Part shown: piece by piece, positions 22,001 through 35,410 of the stretch
How the letters are laid out: the number at the start of each line of letters is the position of its first letter
Position numbering within the stretch: the stretch's first letter is position 1
Assembly: GCA_024195585.1 (NCBI GenBank)
Contig: SWBL01000226.1
Coordinates: 21,950-85,949, forward strand
Direction of reading: 5' to 3'
Length of the DNA stretch: 64,000 bases
From: Aureobasidium sp. EXF-3400
Lineage: Eukaryota; Ascomycota; Dothideomycetes; Dothideales; Saccotheciaceae
Translations under genes and position numbers: made by a program
Notes under the pieces: model-generated
The model's input: only the letters and a program-made list of their open reading frames with translations
What the model was told of the DNA's origin: nothing
Databases searched by the model: none

Positions 22001-22908
22001 ACTGAGAGCGGTCTCATCGATCAAGTGCTTCTTACTACCAACGTTGAAGGTCTGAAGTTCGTCAAGGTTCGTACGCGAACAACAAAGATCCCTCAGATTG
22101 GTGACAAGTTTGCCTCTCGTCACGGTCAAAAGGGTACCATCGGTATCACTTACCGTCAAGAAGACATGCCTTTCACCGCAGATGGACTTGTCCCTGATAT
22201 CATCATCAACCCTCACGCCATTCCTTCTCGTATGACCATTGCCCATTTGATTGAGTGTCTGCTTTCAAAGGTCGGTTCTCTTCGTGGCCAAGAAGGTGAC
22301 GCCACCCCTTTCACTGACGTTACTGTCACTCAAATCTCCGACTTGCTTCGTCAACACGGCTTCCAACAGCGTGGATTCGAAGTCATGTACAACGGCCACA
22401 CTGGTAGGAAGATGTCTGCACAGGTCTTCCTGGGACCTACATACTACCAGCGTCTGCGTCACATGGTTGACGACAAGATCCACGCTCGTGCCCGTGGTCC
22501 TACCCAAATCTTGACTCGTCAACCAGTGGAAGGTAGAGCGCGTGACGGTGGTCTGCGTTTCGGAGAGATGGAGCGTGATTGTATGATCGCTCACGGTGCC
22601 TCTGCTTTCTTGAAGGAGAGATTGCTCGACGTTTCGGATGCTTTCCGTGTCCACGTCTGCGAGATTTGCGGCCTGATGACTCCTATTGCGTAAGTTTTCT
22701 GCTCTCTGCTAAAATGGATGAACCTGTTTACTAACGCTTTTCCAGTTCGCTCAAGAAGAACCAGTTCGAGTGCAGACCTTGCAAGAACAAGACCGAGATC
22801 GCACAGATCATCATCCCATACGCTGCCAAGCTCATGTTCCAGGAGCTTGCAGCCATGAACGTGGCCACGCGCATGTACACCAAGCGTAGTGGTGTCAGCA
22901 TCAGATGA
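19082..22908 (+). CDS. RPB2: RNA polymerase II second-largest subunit Rpb2
   Basis: Exons 19082-22689 and 22746-22908 give 1256 residues, the usual Rpb2 length. Clear Rpb2 blocks are present: [41 protein letters not shown], the fork region with [33 protein letters not shown], the active-site [22 protein letters not shown], the hybrid-binding [14 protein letters not shown] and the switch region [16 protein letters not shown] block. The C-terminal zinc site is split by the 56-nt intron: [11 protein letters not shown] then CRPCKNK. Rpb2 forms the main cleft of Pol II with Rpb1 and carries half of the active centre. Intron near the 3' end only. Confidence 0.98.
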
Positions 22909-23595
22909 GAGCATTGATAGCATGTCCACTTCGAGGACCCAGAAACAGCACACTTTATACAAGAGCCAATCGCTCTCGACGAGTCCGCTCAAGGACAACA
23001 AGAGGCATCGCGCCACGACGGAAGACGTGGGAGCAGTGAAGAAAAAGCGAAAGAAGTATTTCCAAACGCATAACATGGGAGTTTGTTTTTTCCTCCTCGA
23101 TGGTTGGGGTTTCACGAGATCAAATTGGTTTCCTTTTGCAGTATTACACTTGGCTCGACTTCTTTAGAGAGTAGCCTAGCCCAACCACTTTTATGTAACT
23201 TTACCAAAACAAAGCACTTTCAACAAAACTATGTCTAGATGAATTGCTGTCTTTTCGTAGTTGCATAGTCAATGCGACTTGCAACTGCATGTGTACCGTC
23301 CGGGCTTATAACACAAGGGTACATATTCTGTGAGAAACCTCACCGCGTAGTGATCGATGCTAGATACAACATTGATACTCTCCAACCATGATCTTTCCCT
23401 TCCAAAAATCATCTTCTGATTGACAATCAAGGCACATAATGAATCATAGTTGCTATTATTGGTGAACATTCTTGCCTAAAAATTCGAGCCAGGGTCATAC
23501 CTCAAGCATCTCACCCGACAACACCCGACATCAGAAGCCGAAGAGAACTACCTCCTCTCAAGGAACAACTTAATTATCCTCTCTATCCCATCTGG
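22909..23595. other. Intergenic between tandem plus-strand genes
   Basis: RPB2 3' UTR and promoter of the OXLD1-like gene. The minus-strand ORF crossing 22591-23115 is a shadow of the RPB2 end. Confidence 0.45.
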
Positions 23596-24042
23596 ATGAA
23601 ATCAGAAGTGTCGTATATTTCATCAACTGCCATCTATTTACAATACTCTGCTCAAGTACAGCATCCCACGTCGTCATCATCGCCTTCAGAGCAAGATACC
23701 ACAAACGAAATGACAATGCCACCTCCATCACCCACGATCTCAACCTCGACATTGAAATCTCACTCTCCCACTCTCACAAAACTTCTCAAAGCCCGTCCGG
23801 CTCCCATCCGAGAAAACGCTCTGCTTGCCGCTGCTTCATCACCCACAAGACCGATAAAACCACCAGCGGGGGATTGTTGTGGCAGTAGCTGTGATCCCTG
23901 CGTTATGGATTTGTATGCGCAAGAGCTGAAGGTGTGGAAGGAGTGTGTAGGGTTGAGAGAGCAGGTTGCAGAGGATGATGGTGGAAATGGGGTGGTAGAA
24001 AGGTTGGAGGGATGTAAAGTCCCGGGAGCTTTTGAGTGGTGA
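23596..24042 (+). CDS. Oxidoreductase-like (OXLD1-type) domain protein
   Basis: A frame of 148 residues. The C-terminal 55 residues carry the oxidoreductase-like N-terminal domain: PPAGDCCGSSCDPCVMDLYAQELKVWKE, with the typical CCGSxCxPCVxDxY cysteine cluster. The N-terminal part is Ser/Pro/Thr-rich. The family includes mitochondrial OXLD1-type proteins, and the motif may bind metal; no reaction is established that I can cite from the sequence. The start could also be the internal Met before TMPPPSP, about 40 residues in. Convergent with the glucanase gene. Confidence 0.82.
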   Translation: MKSEVSYISSTAIYLQYSAQVQHPTSSSSPSEQDTTNEMTMPPPSPTISTSTLKSHSPTLTKLLKARPAPIRENALLAAASSPTRPIKPPAGDCCGSSCDPCVMDLYAQELKVWKECVGLREQVAEDDGGNGVVERLEGCKVPGAFEW

Positions 24043-24441
24043 AATTCCGAGATGGACTCACTCTCGACATCAAACCATCTTTCGACGACCTTCTGAGTAT
24101 CACTGGACTTCCACAATCGACATCACGAATCACATCAAACAAAAGGCACAAACAACATCAAGTACCACACCAGGATAATGGCGTCGAAAGTTATGCAATA
24201 CGATTATCTCTACCAGCAAAAGTATGGAGAAAATAGAGCACAAGAAGGGTATCGGAACATGCCTCGATGGGCAACGACGAACAAGAAGACAAAAAAAGAA
24301 ACCAGCAATACGAAATAGGCAGCCTTCGGGAAGACTCTGTTGCCTCGCTCCTGCGCTTGTATGCATATGTTCTGGGATGGTATACGTCCTTATCGGGGGC
24401 GGTCATACACAGATCCAGTGTTTCTGAACGACACAGTCGGT
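24043..24441. other. Intergenic, convergent 3' region
   Basis: Lies between the OXLD1-like gene and the exo-glucanase gene. Overlapping short ORFs on both strands have no recognisable content. Confidence 0.4.
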
Positions 24442-25799
<1,358 letters not shown>

Positions 25800-28172
25800 G
25801 TTGTGCTAGGTATGTCGAGATGATGTTCCGGTACCAGATTCGATCGCCGCCAATGATCAGAGGAAACGCAGAAAGTATTCGTTGGATAGCTTTATGGAGA
25901 CCTGATTGATTGGTGACGCTGCGTTCGGTTGTTGTTGCTAGGGAAAGTAGGATGGAATGTTATCTGAAAGCGGAATGCTCAGAGAGATGAAGGTAGTTGT
26001 CCAGCAGAGGAATGTTGGTAGGAAAGCTTTAATTGCACAGCAATACGAGACCAGAGCTCGGCGAATATCTGACCAGCGATTGAGACGTAAAAGACTTGAG
26101 TTGAATTGGAAGACGGAGAAGAAGTACTTGTCAGCAGGAGCAAGGACGAGATAATAAAACCCTTTGGCCAAGGCTCAGACCAACACAGGGGCACTACTAA
26201 GTTGGTCGGTTTTCTTGTAGCAGGAGCGTTGCAGCGTCTGCCGAGGCGATTGGCGCCAGAAGCTTGATCGTCTCCGCTGCACCTACCCGTGCATGTGGCA
26301 GGGCGCGTGTCAGCATCATGAAAATTAATTGCTGCTTGACGACACAGCAGCCTGCCTCCTTGCCTGTGATGTTCCATTTAACTTCGTCAGAGACGGTTGT
26401 TCCAATCAGTTCCAGGGGAATAAAAGGCTTGTTCTCCCTTAGCGTGCCAGGAACAGGCAAGTCTGGAGCGCACGGCCATCACGGGGCAGACCCGCAGCGA
26501 TGATCCAGTTGATCTTCTGGCCACCTGATGGAATTTTGACATTTCAGTATCATGTGCTATGTCCTCCATGACAAGCACACTGAAGAGTATTACAATTACT
26601 GCAACGTCTATCGTGAAATTCAGTATCCATCTGCCCGAGTCGGCCACAAGAACAAGGCATCTCGCTTTGCGCCCGAAGCAGGACTGTCGTCATTTTAAAA
26701 CAAAGGGTGTCAAGTCTGGCTCATGCAAGTCTGCAGCGTCCGTCCGTTTTGTCCCTTGCGCCGCATCCGTGGCCGTCGCTCGAACTCTGGACGGCACATC
26801 GACTCTCTTCTCGGCAATCCAGAACCCGCGTATCCGATTTCACACTCTACCAGCGACTCTGCTTATCACAAAGTGGGCATGTCTAAAGGCGGTCGACTGC
26901 TGGTGATTTCTTTTGTTCCCTGCTCTTTGTTCTGTTGCCTGCCGTGAACGCGTGTGCTCAGCCACCCGCTTCCGCTTCTGCCTCACCCTCCCCCTTTTGT
27001 ATGACGATCGTGGTGGATACTTCAGCCGTCTTGCACAACGGTGCAGTGCTCAGCGCTCGGTATAGCGATGAGACCACTGTGTGCAGTGTCCCATGGAACT
27101 CGAAAGGCTCTCACCGTTATTTCTCCTTGAGCGCCCAAATGCCTAGGCCAACGAGTCACGTCCACAGATGTCGTCGATGCTCGAGCGAGTGGCGAAGCAA
27201 TGTGATGCAAACAATGGTCTGTGGCTCGGTCGTCCTTAATATGCAGTATAATTACAAAAATAGACGACGCAGGACAGTTGTATTGTGCATAAGGTCGCCA
27301 GGGAAATGGGAGGTACACGTATCCTGGTGCATGAACCAACCTTGCCACGTCAAGGCTCAATGTCTGCGACAATGCTGTGTTTGCTGATATCACCAGAATT
27401 TCAACTCGTTGCTGACTGACCCTGACCAATAGAGTGAATTCAAGATTGCTTCGCGTCCCACCTAGATCGTGCTTCAATGCCCACTTCGCTTACACGAGAT
27501 GGCTAGGAAGGCATTTCTCGTCCTCATGAAGGGCTGCCAAAGGAGTGACCTCCCAAAATACCATAAAAGAAGGACTCGTGGTCTTTTAACAAGAGTACGC
27601 AAAAAATCGCCGTTGATCGATGTAATGGCTCTGATCATCAACACCGGCGAGCAACATGAATTATATCCAGAGAGGACTGTCCAGGCCTATCTGAATCCTT
27701 ATGCTTTCTCGCCAAACCACTTGCTCACACTACCATAGCCGTTGCGATGCAGACATCTCGTTTCGGAGCACCCTCGCGAAGAGATCCGACGTTCGACTTG
27801 CTCGTGAGCGCTCTCAATGACGCTACATAAAGGAGCTTCTTTGTTGAGACGATGTTTTGAGACTGGTCTCCAACACAGACAACCTGCTGAGACCCTCACA
27901 GCACAATGAAGCGCCGGTTGCGGAAACTGAAAGCCAATTTTTTTTGCTATTGTCGTGAAAAGAATACTACATGCTGCATTCGTTATTGACACAAGATCAC
28001 GACATGAACCGACAATGACTTATAGACCCCATTGTCCTGACAAGGTCGATACACAAATAGCTAAGGCCTTCTCGCAACCACTAACTATCCAACTGCCATT
28101 TTCAAAAGAACATTTGTACTTTTCCCCTCTCCTTCACATACCCATATATCCAATTCCAGACACCTCTCCACG
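25800..28172. other. Gene-poor 2.4-kb stretch
   Basis: Lies between two divergent genes, the glucanase and the OTU-like protein. Several 85-150 codon ORFs occur on both strands (for example 26935-27387 plus), but they are Cys/Arg-rich without domain-like pattern, and no splice joins give a recognisable protein. No tRNA-like B box or repeat was seen. It may hold long promoters, a non-coding RNA or a decayed gene. Confidence 0.4.
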
Positions 28173-30863
28173 ATGCCTCCCAAGAAGAGCAAGAAGACCG
28201 GCGACAAAGTACCGCCCAAGCGTGTAACCAGAGCCGCAGCAAAGAAGGCCTCAGATGATGAGTCTGACGGCACTGACGGAGCTGTCAAGGACGGCGGCAA
28301 AAAGCCTGCAAAGAAGCCAGCTACTCCAACCAAACCAGCGGCGGGCGGTAAGAGGAAGCGTACCGATGATGGAGACGAAGAAGACAGCTCGCCAGCAGGG
28401 ACCAAGAAATCGAAGAAACCAAAGCTCTCACCGAAGAGCGCCAGAAAGGTAAAACTAGAGGAGTATCTGAAGAACAGAATCGGGGACCTAGGCTACAAAG
28501 TTGAAGCCGTCAAGGGTCATGATCCGGACGACGAAGACGAAGATGAGCCCGATGAGGACTGGGCTTCGATGCGACGTCTGCGCCAACGCTGTGATGATCG
28601 TTTTGACGAGATAGAAGAGGCTATCCGTACCATCGGTCGTGAGAAGTATCCGGATTTTGTCATACCAGAGCACAAGAGCGATGAGACTCGTTACGAAAAG
28701 CGACTGAAGAACGATGAGATTGAATACGATGAAGAAATTGAACCGATTGTAGAAAACAAGAAGGTGCGTGTTCGATCTTTTCAGCTCTACGTAAAGAGAA
28801 AGAGCTAACCATATCTGCTGTCATAGATTTCCAAGAAATTTCCCGATGGTAAAAACTACCCGTCAGCGAAAGAGCTAGGAAAACTTGTAAAGGAACTTGA
28901 GCAGCGGTTTGGGGATGAGTTGGCCAAGAGAAGGGTTCAGCACCCCCACGACGTAAGTCTTGCTAAGTATCCTCCCGAAGGTGTCAAAAAGGCAAAAGAA
29001 GCAGCAGAAGCCAAAGGAGATTCCCCAAAGTTAACACGATCCCTCGATAAACAGTGGAACAAACGCGGCCTCACACTTCGAGAACTGCTCGACCTATACA
29101 ATCGTTATGGCTCACAGACTCCAGCCCCTGCTCACGATGACCTGGTCAAGAAATGTAAACAGTATGGACTTAGTACCGTTGGAAATCTCTGGGATCTACA
29201 GAAGGCCGTACTCATGTACGAGCTCGCAAGCAATCAACGCATGCATGGATTATCGCAGGAAGCCATCAATAACGTTATATCTGCTCTTGGTGATATCGAG
29301 GCTCCAGGCTCGGAGCATGACGATGGTGGTGACGATAGCGCCGATGCTGCCGGTTCCAAAGGAAAAGACAAGTCAAAAGATGGCAAGGGAGCCAGTGCCT
29401 CAGCAAGTGGCAAGAAGGGCAATAAATCACCAAAAGGTGATAAGACTGGTGGTACGGGCAAAGCATCGAAAGATGGCAAGGAAGACGGCAAGGAAGACGG
29501 CAAGAAGGGCGGCAAAAAGGACGACAAGGATGCTGGGGCCGCGAAGAAGGGCGGTAAGAGAAGTACAAGATCGTCCAAGAAGAAGGATCTAGTGGCCGAA
29601 GACACCAAACTCATCAGCCAGAAAGAGGTAACTGTCACAGAAGGTGGTCAGTCTCAAAGGTTTGCTCAGACGAATGTCTCTGGAGCTGGAAACCGTTGCA
29701 TGTGGCACGCGGTTCAATTGCTCTGGTTGGGAAAACAAAAAGCAAAGGGCAAAGTCGCAGTCGCATATCCCGTCAACGACAGAGTACGTGATCTCTGGAA
29801 TGCTGTCATGCACCCTACGGCCGGTACTACAAATCCAGCGCGCGAGGCAAGACGCAGACTTTACACTGTCATGCAAGACGCCAGCGATGATTTGGAACCT
29901 CTAGAGACGCGTATCTACAACAGACAGATGGGTATGCATTCAAGCTATATCCTATACTCTTAGAAATGTGTACTAACACCGAAAACAGGTGATACCGATA
30001 TGCTCCAGCTGGTCGCAGATGCATTGGATATCGAGATTTTCGCCTACTCTCCTCAGCATAACGATGATGGGACACTCACATGGCACAGATATGTAAGAGG
30101 AGAGCCACAGAGCGATCCGGCACGTCAGATCCATCTTGCCAACTATATGAATGCTGTTCACTGGACAGCATTAGAGCCAATCGGAGATGGATCTGTCAAT
30201 TTACCTGCTTTGGGACCAATGCACAGAGATCCGGCCCCAGGTGAGGACATCACTGTCTCACCACTCACGCGCCTCCAGCCTGGAGATGAGGATAACACGG
30301 ATCTTCGACCAGAGGATGAGCATGACTCCATCGAAGATGGACACGTCGCAGACATGACCGAGGAGAAAAAGGATGACTCTGAAGATGAAGACGAAGATGA
30401 AGACGAAGATGGAGACGAAGATGGAGACGACAAAGACAAAGACGGTGCTGATGGGGGAGATGGTGGCCCGCCTCCGCCTCCACCTCCAGCTGGTGGAGCC
30501 GCGGTTGCCATTACTACAACAGCTGCCAAACGGCTGTCATCATCATCAAGATCACGCCCGTCCAGCCGTAACCCGATATACATATCCTCGGATCATGGCT
30601 CTAAGAGCCCACCGGGCTCACAGAAACGTGCGAGAAGACGAGCACGATCCAGGTCAAAGAGTCAATCGCGCAGTACATCTCGACCCCAAGGTGTGCAGAA
30701 GAACGCTCAACCTACTCAACCATTGAGCAAGAAAGCACGAAAGAACAAGACAAAAGCTCTTCGCAAGATCTTCGAGAGTTTCCATATCGGGATGCCGAGT
30801 CCTCAAAATATGACAGGTGCTGTGCGATCTCCCTATCCAGATTCCGCCGTCTTCAGTGCTTAG
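28173..30863 (+). CDS. Large charged protein with OTU-like cysteine-protease core
   Basis: Exons 28173-28763, 28827-29931 and 29989-30863 give 856 residues; both introns (63 and 57 nt) have CTAAC branch sites. Residues 1-95 are Lys/Ala/Pro-rich, like histone tails. Residues about 95-320 look helical and charged. Residues 320-470 are a Lys/Gly/Asp repeat-like linker. Residues about 480-630 look like an OTU core: Cys488 in VSGAGNRCMWHAVQLLW, then DTDMLQLVADALDIEIFAYSP and His623 in NYMNAVHWTAL. The tail holds an Asp/Glu run, a Pro run and an Arg/Ser-rich end. OTU enzymes cleave ubiquitin; activity here is inference. The GNRC in place of GNC is atypical. It may be nuclear. Confidence 0.72.
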
Positions 30864-31096
30864 GTGTATGAGGACCATGGCTGGCGAGTTGTTTAGAAAT
30901 GAGCTTTATGTAGAAACTGATCTTTTTCCATGTTAGCGAATCTAAATTGTTGCTTCTGACAAATTCGAGGAACCCATTTTTGAACAGGTGCATATTGACA
31001 TTCATGAACTTTACTCGTTGATAGAATGTTCATTTCAAGTAGTGTGCAGTCCGCGAGCCATCACGCCTTGATGCTAGATACCCATCCGCAATTGCT

Positions 31097-31903
31097 TCAT
31101 CTCCTTTTCTTCCTTTCATCGAGTAGGAAGCTACCGATTTGGAGGTCTGGCGTTGCGTACAACCCTTGAAACACCCCGTTATCACGTCTTCGAAGATTTG
31201 ACCGTGTGTCATCTCTTGGAAACTCAACATCAGCACTCGTGACCCTAGAAACAACCTTCGTAGACTGTATTCTTGAAGTCTTGTGCGGCTCCAACGTCCC
31301 GTGTATATCGTGGTGCATATCATTCAGTCGATTCTGCAACTGTTGGAGATTACGGAGTACGGTTTCGAGCAGATCGTAGACTTCCTTTGACCATGTGATT
31401 TCGACGAAGCGTTCATGCTGCAACCATAGCGCCAGTGTTTTCCACTTGTGGAAGAAACGCGCTAGACACTTCTGCTCACGACTGACAGCAGTGGCCACGT
31501 GATGGATTCCGAGGGTGTCATGGTACTCGACTTTCGGATGTGTAATCATGCAAGAGGCGAGTCTGATGTCGAGATCATCAACGACGCACTGTAGGTGACA
31601 AAACGCGATATCCGAGGACGACTCGATGCTTAGATGTGGTAGTGCCGATCTTGCAAGTGACCCGTTGCGGGTTGAAGTAGTCCATATGAGATGAATTTCG
31701 TCTTGTGCCTCCAAGGCCATGTCTCTTGTTTTCTCGAGCTGAGCAAGACAAGTTGAAGGCGAACAAGATTTCGGTGCGCGGCGTACAGTTAAGCCAGTGC
31801 CTGCACTACAGGCAGCTGTATTGGATGGAGGCTGGGGGACCAGGTTTTGGCTTTTTGGAGCGCATCGCGTCTGGAAATCGACAGGTGGAAGTATCATGTA
31901 CAT
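31097..31903 (-). CDS. Hypothetical protein, no recognised domain
   Basis: A frame of 268 residues. The first 60 residues are Pro/Cys/Ser-rich. From about residue 60 it has helix-like patterns, with a coiled-coil-like stretch around EVYDLLETVLRNLQQLQNRLND. The last 60 residues are polar and end in a run of basic residues (DERKKRR). No signal peptide, TM helix or catalytic motif is seen. Codon-level look is gene-like and there is no strong competitor on the other strand, but I recognise no family. The start may lie at the Met codon two residues in. It stands tail-to-tail with the OTU-like gene. Confidence 0.5.
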   Translation of the reverse strand: MYMILPPVDFQTRCAPKSQNLVPQPPSNTAACSAGTGLTVRRAPKSCSPSTCLAQLEKTRDMALEAQDEIHLIWTTSTRNGSLARSALPHLSIESSSDIAFCHLQCVVDDLDIRLASCMITHPKVEYHDTLGIHHVATAVSREQKCLARFFHKWKTLALWLQHERFVEITWSKEVYDLLETVLRNLQQLQNRLNDMHHDIHGTLEPHKTSRIQSTKVVSRVTSADVEFPRDDTRSNLRRRDNGVFQGLYATPDLQIGSFLLDERKKRR

Positions 31904-32108
31904 GCTGATACCGATGCTGATGCTAGCGAGTGAAAGTGTTGCGGCATCTCTACATAGACAGAAACAGGACGTTTTTCAATCGACTTCTGATTTTCGAAAT
32001 TTCGCGTCTACGTTGAGTCAGAATATCAGAGCAACTTTGAGCTAATACCAGCAGGAAAAAGCCGCAAACTGGACCGAGTGCCGATGCAGAGATTATCAGA
32101 TAATCTTC

Positions 32109-33879
32109 TCAATCTTCGTGCACTGGAGCGAACTTCGACATTTTTCTGAGCTTTAATCCGTACTTCATGAATATGAAAGGGACGGGTAGTGCCAACGCAG
32201 CAATGCCGCCAAGGATACTCATTGCAGGCCCAACTCCTAGATGATTGAACATCGGTCTTGCTGCGAGCGGGAGACCTCCTGCAATCAAGCTGCGCAAGAA
32301 AGTGTTGGCCGAGACCGCCGAGGCCGCATACAGCGAGTACGTATCGACGAGAAAGTTGATACATTGCTGGAAGATGATGTTGAAGCCTGCTCCGATGAAG
32401 GCTGCCGCAACAACGCAAGATGGCCACGGTATAGATGGATCAGCGGTCCAACCGAACCAGAACAGGCCGATAGTGAAGAGAACGCCACCTATGCCCATCG
32501 GCAATAATCTTGCTTCTGGCACCTATGGTAAGAAAACATTAGCATATTTCTTGGTAAACTTAGTGCCCAATCTAGAAGGAGGATATTGCCACCGGCTTTC
32601 ATAGATGGGTTATGAAAAAGCGCGATGCTTGCAATACCATCAGAGCCCTGCATGCGAGTAGTGACTTACAGGTCTTCCTTTGTTGGCGTCAACAGCACGA
32701 GCATAGCGCGGCTGATTGGCCAGATTGATCAGGACGGCAAATAATACTCCCACAAAGAGTGCGAGGAATGGCAAAGTGCTTGTAATGAGAGGCCATCCTC
32801 TATTCTGTTCAAACACGATGGGAAAGACCTCGAGCGTCATGTAAAGGATTCCGTACACGAATGAAGCGTAGAAGGCGATACAAGTGACCATCGGCTCTGT
32901 GGTAAGCATGACGATGGGTCTCGCGAGGTGTTTCGTGACGACGGTCTTGACGTCCAACTTGACGTCTTCATGAGGGTGATGCCATCGTGAGTCGCCAGTC
33001 TCTTTCCGTAGACTTTGGGCCTTCCCCTTCAGAAGAACAGGGGAGTATGTTTCGGGTAGGCAGAAGAATGCGAATACAACGATAGTGAAGACCCAGATTG
33101 CAAGAATATACGAGGGCCATCTGAAGCCAACATTAACAGTCAACGAGCTGCCAATGATTGGGCCTATTGTGGGGCCTCCGACGACCGCAATGGCATAAAA
33201 TGTCATCGCTTGGCCTGTGACAGCGAAGTTAGTATGGAGCCTTGTATGAGGAATAGTATACACCGATTTGAGACTTACCGCGAGGTTTCGGGGCGTACAT
33301 ATCACCAAGGGCGGCGCTGACGTTCGAAACGGGAGCAGAACCAAACACGCCTGAGAAGAAGCGACAGATGATGATGGTCTGAGCATTCTTGCCAACAGCC
33401 GTGCCTATACTGAAGAGACCTAGACCGACCATTGCTGGCAACATACTGACTTTACGGCCCCAGACTTCTGACGCAGGAGCCCATATGAGGGGACCCACAG
33501 CGAAGCCAACAATGTAAAGAGAGATGACCAGAACAGCAGCTTCTCCGGAGATTCCAGTGTACTCTGCAATTCGTCTTTCGGCGGGAGAAATGATGGAAGA
33601 ACCAAGACTGGCAGCCAGCGCGAGCATGCCGAGGATAAAAGTGATGAAGGCCTTGTAACTCGAAGACCAATTCATTGGATTGCCATTCTCGCCTGGTTCC
33701 CATCCTACGAGGAAGGGATCGCCCTGTTCCTCTTCCTTTGCTATCTCAGCGGCTTCTTCATCTCGTGGAGGTTGTTGTGATTGTGGGGAAGTGGACAAAG
33801 AGATGTCGTCACTCGATCTCTCCTTTGGTGAAGTATTGAACAACGACGGCGATGTCGAGCGTGTCGTGTCGCTGATCAT
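32109..33879 (-). CDS. MFS transporter, DHA1 drug/polyamine-type
   Basis: Exons 33879-33279, 33214-32670 and 32522-32109 give 519 residues with 12 predicted TM helices. Family marks include NPMNWSSSYKAF before TM1, SPAERRIAEYTGISGEAAVL, the MFS loop motif in APASEVWGRK, APKPRG at the TM4-5 loop, and FCLPETYSPVLLKGKAQSLRKETGD in the central loop. These are typical of fungal DHA1-family multidrug or polyamine proton antiporters at the plasma membrane. Intron 1 (64 nt) has a TACTAAC branch site. Intron 2 is longer, 147 nt. The first 80 residues are Ser-rich and acidic. An ATG at 33987 in frame would add 36 residues; I prefer 33879. Substrate is unknown. Confidence 0.9.
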
Positions 33880-34405
33880 TGATGCGAGTCTGTATGGATA
33901 ATGGTATGGAGGCGACAGAACTGAGAAGGCATGCTGAAAATCGCCGTCACAGAAGTTTTGTCTTTTACATTGGATGAATCGGCTCAAACGGCACTATAGA
34001 ATCTGACATTGCCGCCCTCGTCTGCCATGGGGCCTCGGACATAACCCTCGGAATTCCGAAATACGATTGACCATCAAATCGATTCCGCCAACAGTAATAC
34101 TCAGTCAAGTACCACTTTTGCGAGATCTTATTATTATCTAAGGATGGAGATGATGGCACCGTTCCCCGTCATTGCGTTTGCGGGATAGAGCCTCACATGC
34201 TGACGACTCCGCTCCGAGAATGCTTGACACTCTTGGCGTTTGCGAACGATGAGCTCATGATATCCATCAAAGTGGTGTCTGAAGCTTCAAAAGCAGCACC
34301 TTTTCTGTTCACATGAATTCCATACTTGCTTATCTCCTGTGTCTTGCAACTCTATTCACAACTATATTCGGCTCTCTTCACAACAACCACCATCATCCAC
34401 AAAAG
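33880..34405. other. Intergenic, divergent promoters
   Basis: Lies between the MFS transporter (minus) and the DUF2237 gene (plus). No gene seen. Confidence 0.4.
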
Positions 34406-34879
34406 ATGTCGCGCTCATTGAACGGTTGGTGATGCGTCATTGAAGGTCCCGACTCGACAAGCACTCACAAGCTCCAGTCCTCTCCAAGCCTTTGGCTATC
34501 CACTCTACCAGCCCCATGACAGGCTATCTAAGAAACGGCTACTGCGAGGTGCCTGCTTCAGATGCTGGAAACCACTCTATCGCCGCAGAGGTTTCGGACG
34601 AATTCCTCAAGTTCTCAGCCGAGCGTGGAAACGACCTCCGCCAGATTGGACTCAAGGGAGGCTGTAAATGGTGTCTCTGCGTTTCCCGCTGGAAGGAGGC
34701 GTTTGACGCCCGTGGCAAGGAGGGCGACAAGATTGTACCTAAGTATGCTGAAACCAGTCCTGGTGAATGGCGTGTGTATGCTAATTGCAAGCAGGATCTT
34801 CCTCAACGCTACGAACGAGAAAGCATTGGACAAGGTATCGCTGGACGACCTCAAGAAGTTTGCCGTTGACAAGGAGTAA
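34406..34879 (+). CDS. DUF2237 family protein
   Basis: Exons 34406-34424, 34478-34742 and 34795-34879 give 122 residues: start MSRSLNVLSKPLAIHSTSP, then MTGYLRNGYCEV, AGNHSIAAEVSDEFLKFSAE, GNDLR, GGCKWCLCVSRWKEAFDA and the end IFLNATNEKALDKVSLDDLK. This is the DUF2237 domain over its full length, including its conserved CxC (WCLCVSRWKEA). The family is common in bacteria and scattered in eukaryotes; its function is unknown to me. The first coding exon has only 19 nt. The last intron ends at a tandem AAGCAG acceptor; either AG keeps the frame and changes one residue. Both introns are about 50 nt. Confidence 0.87.
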
Positions 34880-35122
34880 ACGCATAATAGCGCCAGAGCC
34901 ATGGATCAGTAACGAATACGAATTGTCATCTTTCCCTATAGCCATCATCTGTCCTCGCCGTGCGCTGAAGTCTACCTCTTGAATCTGGCTTGTTGATTGT
35001 CGAAGTAATGCTCTCGGCAGCATTGTGAGGCTGAAAGGTAGGTCCTAGTGACAAGGTGTGTGTACACCAGTAACTGTGGTCGTTTGGAGTGGAGATTTGG
35101 GTGAATGGTGAGGCGATGCGGA

Positions 35123-35410
35123 TTATTTTGGATTACGGCCGTCGGATACAGTTTGTAGCTTGCGGTATTCCTTCTCCAGCTCGGCTTGCATGTCAAAGTC
35201 TAGCTGGCGCTCCTTCTTTATGCGTTGCTGTTCCATGTCGCGAATGACACCTGCGTGCATTGCCTGTTCGGGGGTTTAGCACAAAAAAGTAGACGAGAAG
35301 ATGAATTGACTGACAGCTTTCTCAACCTTCTGGCCATGGTGGACGAAGATGATGATACCAATTGCACCAAGCGAGGTGGCAGCCAGTGTCAACTTTGCTT
35401 TTGTCGACAT
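35123..35410 (-). CDS. PET117: Cytochrome c oxidase assembly factor Pet117
   Basis: Exons 35410-35315 and 35263-35123 give 78 residues: MSTKAKLTLAATSLGAIGII, VHHGQKVEKA, then AMHAGVIRDMEQQRIKKERQ, LDFDMQAELEKEYRKLQTVS. This agrees with Pet117 along its whole length: one N-terminal TM helix and then a charged helix beginning MHAGVIRDMEQQ. Pet117 sits in the inner mitochondrial membrane and helps couple haem a synthesis to complex IV assembly. The 51-nt intron begins GTCAGT and lies in phase 0. It diverges from the V-ATPase G gene with 190 bp between starts. Confidence 0.93.

Noticed and set aside
26935..27387. 150-codon plus-strand ORF in the gene-poor stretch
   Set aside because: Cys/Arg-rich composition without pattern; overlapped by a similar-length minus ORF (27022-27477).
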